DNA of 64,000 nucleotides from JAAYZM01 sp964510785 (GTDB lineage Bacteria; Actinomycetota; Actinomycetes; Actinomycetales; Cellulomonadaceae). The notes beneath the pieces were generated by a model. That model was not told where the DNA came from. It searched no databases and was given only the letters and a program-made list of their open reading frames with translations. Below, piece by piece: positions 35,817 to 45,270 of the stretch. Every line of letters begins with the position of its first letter. The stretch's first letter is position 1. The stretch is taken from NCBI GenBank assembly GCA_964510785.1, contig CAZECM010000005.1:1-64000 (forward strand), read 5' to 3'. The position numbers were made by a program, and so were the translations under genes.

Positions 35817-37478
35817 CTAGATGCTCACGGGCGAGCCGGGCCCCCACGGGATGCCGAGCGCGAACCACCCGACGAACAGCAGCGTCCATGCGAGCAGGAT
35901 CCACATCGCGTACGGGAGCATGAGCGCGATGATCGTGCCGATGCCGGCGTTCTTCTTGTAGCGCTGCGCCACCGTGACCATGAACGGCAGGTACACCATG
36001 AGCGGGGTCAGCACGTTGACGGGCGAGTCACCCACCCGGTAGGCCGCGAGCAGCGTCTGGGGCGCGACGTCGAGCGAGGCGAAGATCGGGATGAAGACCG
36101 GCGCGAAGATGACCCACTTGGGGACGAGCCCCGGGAGGATGAAGTCCAGCAGCACGATGACGAGGATGAACGCCACGAGCAGCACGATCGCGGGGACGTT
36201 CGCCTCTTCGAGCAGGCCCGCAGCCGAGACGGCCGCGACCGTGGGCAGGTTGGTCCAGTTGAACAGGGCGATGAACTGGGCGATCATCAGGAACATCAGC
36301 AGCAGGCCGCCGAGGCTCGCGAAGGTCTTGGCGATCGCGCCGACCGCCGCGTCCCCGCCCTGGAGCGTCTTCGCGCCCTTGCCGTAGGCGACGCCGCACA
36401 CGAGGAACGCGACGGAGATGATGAAGATCAGGCTCGCCATGAACGGCGTGGTGCCGATGATGTCGCCGCTCACGGGGTCGCGCAGCGGGGCACCCGGGGG
36501 GAGCGTCAGGGCGAGGATCACCGCGACGTAGCCGCCGAGGGCCCACGCGGAGAACTTCAGGCCGCGCGACTCGGCGTCGTGGTCGACGGCGGGCTCCTCG
36601 CTCGAGGCGCCCGAACCCTCCGCGGGGTTGTACTTCCCGAGCCGCTTCTCCGTGATGAAGATCGTCACGAGCAGCGTCACGACGGCGAGCACGATCGACG
36701 AGACGATCGCGAAGTAGAAGTTCTGGGTCACCTCGATGGTCTCCATGCCCGCCGTCGAGAGCACCTCGTTGGTGATCTCGGTGAGCATCGAGTCGGACGG
36801 CGTGATGAGCAGGTTCGCCCCGAACACGGCACCGACGCCCGCGAAGGCGGCCGCGAGGCCCGCGAGCGGATGTCTGCCGACCGAGAGGAACGCCGCCGCG
36901 GCGAGCGGCACGAGGATGAGGTACCCGGCGTCGGTCGCGACCGAGCTGAGCACACCCACGAAGATGAGGATGAACGCGAGCCACTTGGGCGGGGACACCT
37001 TGACGACCTTGCGGATGAGCGCGCCCATGAGCCCCGCGTGCTCGGCCACCCCCACGCCCGCCATCGCGATGAGCACGACCGCCACGACGCCGAAGCCCGC
37101 GAAGTTGTCGACGAAGGACGAGAAGAAGAACCGCACGCCGTCGGCCGAGATGAGGTTGCGGACGTCGAAGGTCTCCTCGGAGACGATGTAGTCGGGGACG
37201 ACGGCGGGCTCGCCGGTGGTCGAGTCGTAGAGGGTCCAGTTGCCGCCGAGGTGCTCGTTGATCTGGTTGAACTCGTCGCGCGGGACCTGGATGACGACCT
37301 CGTCGGTCACGCTCACGTTGAGCGCGGACAGCAGCGCGGAGAGCAGCGCGATGAACGCGATGAGATAGACGAACATGAGCGTCGGGTTGGGAACCTTGTT
37401 CCCCACGCGCTCGATCCAGTTCAGGAAGCCGGAGGCCTCGGTGCTCTCGTCGTACACCTCTGCGACGTCCTTAGCCAT
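35817..37478 (-). CDS. AbgT-family transporter
   Basis: Inner-membrane protein of 553 residues, similar throughout to AbgT, the p-aminobenzoyl-glutamate transporter, and MtrF. The N-terminus FLNWIERVGNKVPNPTLMFVYLIAF is characteristic, as are GVLSSVATDAGYLILVPLAA, LAGLAAAFAGVGAVFGANLL and the late region FILPGLVPKWVIFAPVFIP. About 11-13 spans are visible, with an extracytoplasmic loop at ~55-115. It may take up p-aminobenzoyl-glutamate or export sulfonamide-like compounds; the sequence cannot tell. The start at 37478 has GGGG at suitable distance. An ATG at 37490 has no room for a ribosome site. It stands alone. Confidence 0.88.
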   Translation of the reverse strand: MAKDVAEVYDESTEASGFLNWIERVGNKVPNPTLMFVYLIAFIALLSALLSALNVSVTDEVVIQVPRDEFNQINEHLGGNWTLYDSTTGEPAVVPDYIVSEETFDVRNLISADGVRFFFSSFVDNFAGFGVVAVVLIAMAGVGVAEHAGLMGALIRKVVKVSPPKWLAFILIFVGVLSSVATDAGYLILVPLAAAAFLSVGRHPLAGLAAAFAGVGAVFGANLLITPSDSMLTEITNEVLSTAGMETIEVTQNFYFAIVSSIVLAVVTLLVTIFITEKRLGKYNPAEGSGASSEEPAVDHDAESRGLKFSAWALGGYVAVILALTLPPGAPLRDPVSGDIIGTTPFMASLIFIISVAFLVCGVAYGKGAKTLQGGDAAVGAIAKTFASLGGLLLMFLMIAQFIALFNWTNLPTVAAVSAAGLLEEANVPAIVLLVAFILVIVLLDFILPGLVPKWVIFAPVFIPIFASLDVAPQTLLAAYRVGDSPVNVLTPLMVYLPFMVTVAQRYKKNAGIGTIIALMLPYAMWILLAWTLLFVGWFALGIPWGPGSPVSI

Positions 37479-37601
37479 GTCGTGCCCCATCCGCCAGTTC
37501 GAGGCGCGGCACTACGGTGTCCGCGTCTCGCCATGTCTACTGCCGAAGGAGCCGACGCACAAGACCGACGCGCCACCCAGTTCTCGAGGGCGACAGCGCC
37601 C

Positions 37602-38014
37602 CTACCAGCGGTTGTGGACGTCCTCGGCCCAGCCGGGCAAGCCGTGGAAGTCCAGGTGGGTGCCGTGTTCTCGGTCGAGCCCGTGCCGTCGGTCCACCTG
37701 CCACCCACCTGCGGGCCCACGACGTGCCCGCCGCTGCGCCCCGCGCCGGCACCCCAGTTCCAGCGCACGTCGTAGGGCCACCGGCCGCGGCCGTGATCGA
37801 GCACGGCCCAGGACTCCCCGGCGGGCACCTCGAACGTCTCGCCGTCGAGGGTGAGCGTGCCGCCGTCGGCCCCTTCCCGCACCCCGAGCTCGTCGATCGC
37901 GATGTCGAGGTCCTTCGTGCGGGCATCGGTGACCTTGCCCGGGCTGGTGGCGAGGGGTGGCCACCGCAGCCTCGGGGTACCGACGGGCAACCGGGCGAGG
38001 TTCGGGACCCGCAC
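37602..38014 (-). pseudogene. Decayed DUF2804 gene
   Basis: Three disconnected pieces of a DUF2804 protein are visible. One frame reads WAVLDHGRGRWPYDVRWNWG and then VGGRWTDGTGSTEN, the family's C-terminal core. Directly after that, another frame reads HGLPGWAEDVHNRW and stops at 37602, which resembles the extreme C-terminus of the family. The usual ~100 residues between these blocks are gone, the join is out of frame, and the N-terminal ~200 residues are missing because the next gene ends at 38060. No functional product is expected. Confidence 0.65.
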
Positions 38015-38059
38015 CCGGTCGCCCGGGCCGGGCGCGGGTCCCGAACCTGCCTTCCTAGC

Positions 38060-41000
38060 TCACCGACCCACGGTCCGCGCCGCCGTCGTCGTGCGCAGCT
38101 CCTGGTAGCCCTTGCTGTTCGCGACGACCCTGACCTTGAGGCGCTTGCCGGCGTCCGCGGAGCGCACGCGGTACTTCGTGCCCTCCCCGACCACCTTGGA
38201 GCCTCGCAGCCACTGGTAGCGCACCGTGACCTTCGTGGTGCTCCACTTCGGCGCCCGCACCCGAAGCGTCTGACCGGCGACGGCACGGCCGGTGATCTTG
38301 GCCTTGCGCTTCACCTCGAGCGTGCCCTTGCGGACCCGGACGTTGCCCGAGCTGACGGTGACCGTCGTGTAGCCGGGAGCCGACGCGCTCACCCGGACGG
38401 CGAGGGACTTGCCGAGGTCGCGCGGGCGGATCGTGTACCGGGCGTCGCGGGAGACGACGACTCCACCCACGAGCCACTCGTGCCGGACGCTCGTCGGCGT
38501 CGTCGACCAGCGGGGCTGGCCCACGGAGACGGACTGGCCGACCCGGACCTTCCCGACGACCTTCGCACCACCGCTCGCCGTGAGGACTCCCGCCCCCACC
38601 GTGCCGACCGGCAGCGCGACGGTCCGTGGCGTGTAGCCCGGCGCCGAGACCGTGAGCCGCACGCCGAGCGCGCGCCCCTGGTCCGCCGCCGTCGGTGCGT
38701 AGGCCGCTGACCTCGCCCCTGCGATCTCCTGGCCGCCACGCAGCCACTGGTAGGCGACCGTGGCACCCACCGCGTGCCACTGCCCGGCGCCGACCCGCAG
38801 CACCTGGCCGACCCGAGCCTGACCCGAGACCGCGGGGGCCACGACGGCGACGAGCTCGCCGCGGGCGACGGCGGCGGAAGGTGCCGAGCGCACGGTCTGG
38901 GCCGCGTATCCCGCCCGCACCGCCGTGACCTCGACCCACACGCTCTTGCCCTGGTCCGCCGGACGCACCTGGTACGCGGGCCCGTCCACCCCCGCCACCA
39001 GCACGTCGTCGACGAGCCAGCGCCACGAGAGGCTCAGTCCGGACTCGAACCACGAACCCGGCGAGGCGTTGAGGACTCGGCCCACCATCGCGGTGCCCGT
39101 GAGCACCGGGGGCTGTGCGACGCCGAGCTCGCCCTGGGCCACCCGCGACGAGGCCGGTGACTCGACGACCTGCGGCGCCCGGCCCGGTGCCTGGGCGCGT
39201 ACCCGCACACTGAGGCTCGAGTCGAGGTCGGCGAGCTGCACGAGGTACGTCTCGCCCGTCGCTCCGGGGATGTCCACCCCGTCGCGCAACCACTGGTAGT
39301 CGAGCCCGACGTCGACACCGCCCCGGTCGCCCACGGTGACGACGAGGAGGCCGCCCACGCGAAGCTCGCCCGTGACGACGGGATCGCCCGCCGTCTCGAG
39401 CACCCCTTCGGCGACGGGGCCGAGCCCCGCGGCCGTCGCGACGGCGGGGGTGTACCCCGGGCTCGTGACACCCACCCGCGCGGTGATGGTGGCACCACGG
39501 TCGGCGGGCACGAGCTGGTAACGCGCCTCGGTGGCCCCGGCGATCGGGGTCGCGCCGCGCAACCACTGCACCGTGAGCTCGACGTCCGCGACGCTCCACG
39601 CCCCACCGTCGAGCTCGAGGCTCTCGCCGACGCGCGGCACCCCGGTCACGACGGGCGCGGCCGTGTTCACGAGCGTTCCCGCGACGACCGGTCCGGCCGG
39701 CGCCGTCGTCACGGTCGTGGGTGCGTAGCCTTCGGCACCCGCGGTGACCGCGACGCTCAGCAGGCCGCCCAGGTCGGCGGGCCGGACGCGGTGGGTCTCG
39801 CCCGTGGCGCCCTCGATCGGCGCACCGTCGAGCAGCCACTGGTGGTCGAGGTCGACGTCGGCGAGATCCCAGCCGCCGGTGGAGACGCTCAGCTCTTCGC
39901 CGACGACGGCGCCGCCGGTGACGGCGGGGGCGAGCGTCGAGACGATGACTCCCGCGACCGTGGGTACGGTGCCCTCGGAGACGGCCGTCGCGGGGTGGTA
40001 CCCGCCCGAGACCGCCGTCACCTCGACGGCGATCGACGCGCCGAGGTCGACGGGACGCAGCTCGTAGTCCGCGCTCATCGCACCGTCCACGGGCTCACCG
40101 TCGCGCAGCCAGCGGTAGCTCAGCGCGAGGTCCTCGAGCTGCCACGCGCCCTCGTTCGCCGCGAGCACGAGGCCCACGCGGGCCTCCCCCTCGACCGTGG
40201 GCAGGACCACGTTCTCGAACCGGCCCAGCCCGACCGCACCCTCGGCCGCGGACTCCACCGTGACCGGGTGGTGGTGGAGCGCGGTGGCACTCGTGACGAC
40301 GGAGACGGTGCCGTCGAGATCCCCGGGGCGCAGCACGTAGGTGGCTGCCGTGGCCCCGTCGACGGGCTCGCCGTCGACGTACCACTGCCGAGCGAGCTCG
40401 ACGCCCTCGACGCTCCACGCACCGTCGTCCACGGTCAGCGCTCCGCCGACCTCGAGGTCACCCGTGATCGTGGGCGCCGTGGTGTGGTCGAAGTAACCGA
40501 GCACGAGGTCGCTCGCCTCGGAGAACAGCTCGAGGTCGGCGAGCCCGGCCGCCGTGGCCGTCACGCGGACGGACACCGGGAAGCCGCGGTCTGCCGCGAC
40601 GAGCTCGTAGGAGGTGTCCGTCGCGCCGTCGATCGGCTCACCGTCGCGCAGCCACTGGTAGGCGAGGTCGACCTGATCGTCGCTCCACGGTTCGCCGGCC
40701 ACCGCGAGGGTCTCCCCCACGTCGCTCACGCCCGTGATCGAGGGGAGCGGGACGACCCGGATCGTGGCCGCCACGGAGACGGCCGCGGGCACGCGCCCGT
40801 TGTCGAACACGGCCCGGACCCGGGCCCGGTCCCATGCGGCGCTCGCGGTGAGGGTCAGGTCGGTGTCGGTGCCGTCGAGCTCGGTCCAGCCGCTCTCGCC
40901 CGCGAGCTGCGCCTCCCAGCGCACGCCCGCGGCGGGATTGGCCTTGGCGCCCGCGGTGAACAGGACAGGGGCACCGTCACCGACGAGGACGTCGGCGGGT

Positions 41001-44000
41001 GACTCCTCGACGATCGGTGCGTGCCGCACGGTCACGACCGCACCTTGGGACGTGATGCGGCCCACCTCGTTCTCGACGACGGCACGGAACGTCACGCCGT
41101 CGAGCTCGTGGGACGCGGTGAGCTCCGCGCGGGTTCCGGTGGCCCCGGGCACGTCGTGCCACTCGCCGGTTGTGTCCCGGCGCTGCCACTGCACCGACGG
41201 GGCCGGCAGGCCGACGACGGCGACCTCGAGCGCGAGCTGCTCGCCCTCGTCGACCTCGACGGCCACGGGCTGCGTCGTGATGCTCGGCGAGATCTGGATC
41301 CGGACGGACGTCTCGGTGGAGACGATCTCGCCCTCGCTGTTGGTGACGACCGCGCGCAGGCGGCGACCGTGGTCGGCCTCGCTCGCGCGGAACTCGTAGC
41401 CGAGATCGTCGGCACCGGGGATGTCGACCCACTCTCCGGCGACGAGGTGCTGCCAGCGCACCGACGGGTACGGCACACCGTCGACACCGACGCTCAGGTC
41501 GACGTCCTGCCCCACGCGGGCGACGGCCTCTGCGGGCGGCTGCTCGGTGATGACCGGCGCCCCCGGCACCGCGAGGGTGCGACCGTTCGACAGACCGCCG
41601 AGGTTCTCGACCTTGACCTCGTGGTAGCCGGACGTCGCGGCGGGCATGACGAAGGAGAGGCCCGTGCCGTCGGGGAGGACCGACACCGGGGTCACGGCCT
41701 GCGTGCCCACCCGGACCGTCGTGCCGGCGCCGAAGCCGCGGCCGGCCAGGGTGACCGTGGTACCGGGGGTCACGAGGTTGGGCGTCGCCGCGGTCACGAC
41801 GGGCGTCACGGCGGTGGGCCGGGTCGCGCTCACCTCGCCGACGACGGCCTCGAAGAAGCGGACTCGCTGGCCGTTGCGGTCACCGCCGGAGCCGTGCCGG
41901 GCGCGCGTCGAGAGGATGCCGCCGTTCTCGCCGTTGTAGCGGTACAGCAGGTCCGCGACCACCCGGAAGGCGGTAGCCGTCGCGGTCCCGCCGGAGCTGA
42001 CGTCCGCGACCGGCTCGACCCGGACCCACAACGTGGCGCTGGTCTCGCTCTTCTGGCGGTCGTAGCCACCGCCGGCCGAGGACCAGAAGACGCCGGTCAT
42101 GGCCTGCCGGGACTTGAGGTTGTCGCTGTTGTAGGCGACGGAGAACTCCTGGGCGGTCGTGAGCCGGCCCTCGGAGAGTGCCACCGGCTGGCCGAGCACG
42201 CGCAGGTTGGCGAGGTCGACGTGGGTCGACGTCGTCGCGTCGGTCCGGGCCACGGCGCGTGCGGTGATCGCGTCGGCGGTCACGACGGCTCCCGCCGGGG
42301 AGAAGAACGAGTCCCACGGCGCGGGGAGCTGCAGGCCGTACGAGCCCGTCGTGAGCTCCGCGGTGAGCGAGTCGAGCTCGCGTGTCACGGTGCCGGTGTA
42401 GCCACCCACGCTCTGCTGGACCTGGCCGCGCCCGAGCGTGTCGACCGCGGGGTTGCCGACCTGGAGGGTCGTGAGCGCGCCGGCGGAGCCGGCAGGGTTG
42501 ATCAGGCTCGGCGCGGTCCAGGTCATCGGGCTCGAGTTGTCGGCCGTCAGCGGGACCTGCGTCTGCGTGCCGCTCAGGCCGACGACGGCGGCAACGCCCG
42601 TGGTCGGTACGGCCGGGAGCTGCAGCGGCTGCACCGTGAAGCTCGCGGGGTCCGCGGTCTGCCCCGGGACGGCGAGCGTCACGGTGGCCGCGCCGAGGGC
42701 GAGTCCCTCCGGCAGGGGGAAGGTCGCCGAGACACGGCTCTCCGCGACGGTGATGCGCGAGGCCCCGACGCGGTGCGTCACGCCGTCGGCGTCCCTGACC
42801 TGAGCCGAGGTCTGGTCGGGGACGAACCCGGCCCCCGTGACGGTGACCTGGGTACCGTCAGGCCCCGAGACGGGGCTCAGCCCGGTGACGCGCAGCGGGA
42901 TCGTGTCGTCGGCGTCCACGACGATCGTGCCGGCGGCGACGGCGCCACCCACCGTGGCGAGCGCGACGGAGTACTCGCCGCCCGCGAGGCCGTCGGGGAG
43001 CCGGAACACGAGGCCGGAGCCGTCGGCCTCGACCGAGACCACCTCGGCGTCGGTGCCGGCGACGGTGACCGAGGTGCCGCCCACGACGAAGCCGGCGCCC
43101 TGCACCGAGACCTCGGCGCCGGGCTCGGCCGTACCGGGCGAGACGTCGCTGACGGTGGGCGCGATGGCGCTGGGTGCGTCGAGCGCGATCTGGCCGAAGC
43201 TCGCGGTGAGGATCGTGTCGTCCGCGCCGGTCCGCAGGTTCGCCGAGCCGAGGCCGAAGATGACCCGGGCCTCGGCCGTGCCCGCGATCGCGGCGATCAC
43301 CTCGAGGCCCGCCGTGGTCGAGGGCCGCACCGTGACCCGCAGCGTGAGCTCGAGCCGCGCGGAGTCGATGAGCGACTCGAACTCGCTGATGTCCTCCTCG
43401 TCGATGCCGAGCGCCCGCAGCAGCGGGACGGGGTCGGTGATGACGCGGTTGTGGGTGCGCGTCACGGGGCCGGCGAGGACCCCGCCGGGGGTCGGCACGG
43501 GCTGGCCGAGCAGCGTGAGTCCCGTGATCGAGGTGGAGCGCGCGACGTGGCCGTCGACACCCGCCGTCGCGACGGTCGCGACCTCGTCGGCACGCACGAC
43601 CTCGGTCACGCCGAGGACGACGGCGGCCTTGTCGTTGAGGCCCTCGACGTCGACGACGACGTCGCGCAGCGTGCTCTCGACGCGCAGCCCGCTGGGGGTG
43701 CGCACGATCCGCTCGGCGCTCTCGCCGATGTCGATGCCGCGGCCCGGCTCGTCGTCGACGTCGCCGTCCTCCGGGTCGGTCAGGACGCCGTCGACGGGGC
43801 CGGCGGGGTAGGTGCGCTCGACGAGGCCGTTGCCCGTCGCGTCTGGCGCGGGCGCGGCGATGCCCTCGAGGCGGTACTCGCCGAGGTCGCCGAGCGGGAC
43901 CGGTAGGTCGATCCGGCCGTTGAGCTGGCCCGAGGTCGTGCCGTCGAGCCAGATCGGCCGCAGGTCCGCCGTGACCGGTGAGGTGAGCGCGAGCCCGCCC

Positions 44001-44113
44001 GTGGAGGCGTGCGCGACGTGCAGGGGTGTCTGTACCCCTGCGACGAGGACGGCGGCGAGCAGCGCCGCGACGTGGCGTCGGCCGCGCGAGCGCTGGCCAG
44101 CTGGGTGGGTCAT
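38060..44113 (-). CDS. Giant secreted repeat protein (TIG/IPT, Ig-like and WLRDG repeats)
   Basis: Predicted extracellular protein of 2017 residues. A signal peptide (1-38, ending VAHA) is followed by domain copy A (~50-315) of an unassigned type. Two TIG/IPT-like domains follow (~315-530; GAEVSVQGAGFVVGG, GTQVTVTGAGFVPDQ), then a second related unassigned domain (~540-760), another TIG domain, three I-set-like Ig domains (~845-1120) and ten tandem ~90-residue repeats with YQWLRDG-type cores to the C-terminus. There is no sortase motif or C-terminal span; the basic final repeats may hold it to the wall. The start at 44113 is the one that gives a signal peptide. It lies 80 bp after the phosphoesterase gene and is probably cotranscribed. 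Confidence 0.85.
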   Translation of the reverse strand: MTHPAGQRSRGRRHVAALLAAVLVAGVQTPLHVAHASTGGLALTSPVTADLRPIWLDGTTSGQLNGRIDLPVPLGDLGEYRLEGIAAPAPDATGNGLVERTYPAGPVDGVLTDPEDGDVDDEPGRGIDIGESAERIVRTPSGLRVESTLRDVVVDVEGLNDKAAVVLGVTEVVRADEVATVATAGVDGHVARSTSITGLTLLGQPVPTPGGVLAGPVTRTHNRVITDPVPLLRALGIDEEDISEFESLIDSARLELTLRVTVRPSTTAGLEVIAAIAGTAEARVIFGLGSANLRTGADDTILTASFGQIALDAPSAIAPTVSDVSPGTAEPGAEVSVQGAGFVVGGTSVTVAGTDAEVVSVEADGSGLVFRLPDGLAGGEYSVALATVGGAVAAGTIVVDADDTIPLRVTGLSPVSGPDGTQVTVTGAGFVPDQTSAQVRDADGVTHRVGASRITVAESRVSATFPLPEGLALGAATVTLAVPGQTADPASFTVQPLQLPAVPTTGVAAVVGLSGTQTQVPLTADNSSPMTWTAPSLINPAGSAGALTTLQVGNPAVDTLGRGQVQQSVGGYTGTVTRELDSLTAELTTGSYGLQLPAPWDSFFSPAGAVVTADAITARAVARTDATTSTHVDLANLRVLGQPVALSEGRLTTAQEFSVAYNSDNLKSRQAMTGVFWSSAGGGYDRQKSETSATLWVRVEPVADVSSGGTATATAFRVVADLLYRYNGENGGILSTRARHGSGGDRNGQRVRFFEAVVGEVSATRPTAVTPVVTAATPNLVTPGTTVTLAGRGFGAGTTVRVGTQAVTPVSVLPDGTGLSFVMPAATSGYHEVKVENLGGLSNGRTLAVPGAPVITEQPPAEAVARVGQDVDLSVGVDGVPYPSVRWQHLVAGEWVDIPGADDLGYEFRASEADHGRRLRAVVTNSEGEIVSTETSVRIQISPSITTQPVAVEVDEGEQLALEVAVVGLPAPSVQWQRRDTTGEWHDVPGATGTRAELTASHELDGVTFRAVVENEVGRITSQGAVVTVRHAPIVEESPADVLVGDGAPVLFTAGAKANPAAGVRWEAQLAGESGWTELDGTDTDLTLTASAAWDRARVRAVFDNGRVPAAVSVAATIRVVPLPSITGVSDVGETLAVAGEPWSDDQVDLAYQWLRDGEPIDGATDTSYELVAADRGFPVSVRVTATAAGLADLELFSEASDLVLGYFDHTTAPTITGDLEVGGALTVDDGAWSVEGVELARQWYVDGEPVDGATAATYVLRPGDLDGTVSVVTSATALHHHPVTVESAAEGAVGLGRFENVVLPTVEGEARVGLVLAANEGAWQLEDLALSYRWLRDGEPVDGAMSADYELRPVDLGASIAVEVTAVSGGYHPATAVSEGTVPTVAGVIVSTLAPAVTGGAVVGEELSVSTGGWDLADVDLDHQWLLDGAPIEGATGETHRVRPADLGGLLSVAVTAGAEGYAPTTVTTAPAGPVVAGTLVNTAAPVVTGVPRVGESLELDGGAWSVADVELTVQWLRGATPIAGATEARYQLVPADRGATITARVGVTSPGYTPAVATAAGLGPVAEGVLETAGDPVVTGELRVGGLLVVTVGDRGGVDVGLDYQWLRDGVDIPGATGETYLVQLADLDSSLSVRVRAQAPGRAPQVVESPASSRVAQGELGVAQPPVLTGTAMVGRVLNASPGSWFESGLSLSWRWLVDDVLVAGVDGPAYQVRPADQGKSVWVEVTAVRAGYAAQTVRSAPSAAVARGELVAVVAPAVSGQARVGQVLRVGAGQWHAVGATVAYQWLRGGQEIAGARSAAYAPTAADQGRALGVRLTVSAPGYTPRTVALPVGTVGAGVLTASGGAKVVGKVRVGQSVSVGQPRWSTTPTSVRHEWLVGGVVVSRDARYTIRPRDLGKSLAVRVSASAPGYTTVTVSSGNVRVRKGTLEVKRKAKITGRAVAGQTLRVRAPKWSTTKVTVRYQWLRGSKVVGEGTKYRVRSADAGKRLKVRVVANSKGYQELRTTTAARTVGR
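38063..40750 (-). repeat. Ten tandem ~90-residue WLRDG-type repeats
   Basis: Ten protein-level repeats of ~269 bp each, with the pattern VxGxxxVGxxLxV, ~20 residues, YQWLRDG, GAT, Y, D.G, VxVTA. DNA identity between units is modest. The last two units are lysine/arginine-rich. The neighbouring gene has four further units. Confidence 0.85.
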
Positions 44114-44193
44114 GGTCCTACCTTCGTGTCGCTCGGTCTCATGGCGGGGGTGGGCTGCCCTCGGGAAGGGGGTCACCGAGGGCAGCCCGGGGG

Positions 44194-45270
44194 TCAACGC
44201 TGCTTCGGCTTGACGCGGCCGGAGAGCGTCGCTGTGACGCGGACCTTCTCGTAGCCCGGCGCGGTCACGGTGACCCGCACCTTGAGGCGCGCCTTCGTGT
44301 CGGCCTTCTTGATTCGGTAGGAGACCTTGGTGGCTCCCTTGATGGCCTTGCCGTTGCGCAGCCACTGGTAGGTCACCCGTGCCTTGGGCGCCGACCACGC
44401 ACCGGACTTGACGCGCACCGTGCGACCCACGAGGGCCTTGCCCGTCACCTTGGGCTTGCGGACGGTCTTGTTCGGCGCGGGCTCGATCGTGCCCGTGGTG
44501 GCGGAGGTCGTCGTCGTCGAGACGAAGCCGCGTGCCGCGACCGAGACCCGCACGCTGATCCGACCCTTGTGGTCGGCCGGGGTGAGCGTGTAGGCCGCCG
44601 TCGTCGCTCCCGCGATCGGCTGACCGTTGCGCAGCCACTGGAAGCCCACCGTGACGGGCGTCGACCAGGAACCGGTCGTCGCCGTGAGGCGCTTGCCCAC
44701 GCGCTGGGTGCCCTTGATGGTCGGGGCGCCGAGCCGGGTGAGCACACCAGCCGCGACCGGCGCCGTCGAGCCCGACGTCACCGCGATGGCCTCGAACCCG
44801 ACGAGCCGAGCCGTCAGTCGCACGCTGATCGTCGCGTCGTGGTCCGCCGCCGCGAGCACGTAGCCCGCGCTCGTCGCACCGGCGATGGCCGCACCGTCGC
44901 GCAGCCACTGGTAGCTCACCGCGTCGGGCTGCTGGCTCCAGCGGGTGCCACCCACCGAGAGCCGATGGCCCACCTGCGACCGACCGGACACGACCGGTGC
45001 CTGCTCGCTCGCGAAGATGCCCGCACGCACGGGCGCCCCGGGGGCCGAGGTCGCCGTAGCCTGCCTGCCGTCCACGCTCGCGTCGACGCGCACGGCGAGC
45101 ACCGCACCGAGGTCGGCGCGCCCGACGGCGTACGAACGGGCCGTCGCACCGGCGATCGGGGCCCCGTCACGCAGCCACTGGTAGCTCACCTCGACGCCCG
45201 GCAGCGACCACAGGCCGCGCGTGGCGTGGACCGTCTGCCCGACCTCGGGAGTGCCGAGGATCTCGGGTGC
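44194..45270 (-). repeat. Four tandem ~90-residue WLRDG-type repeats
   Basis: Four units with cores YQWLRDGAPIAGAT, YQWLRDGAAIAGAT, FQWLRNGQPIAGAT and YQWLRNGKAIKGAT end the secreted phosphoesterase. The cores are very alike, which suggests recent tandem duplication or exchange. Confidence 0.85.

Noticed and set aside
38060..44908. Start of the giant repeat protein upstream of 44113
   Set aside because: The extra N-terminal residues would overlap the phosphoesterase gene and hide the signal peptide that begins at 44113.
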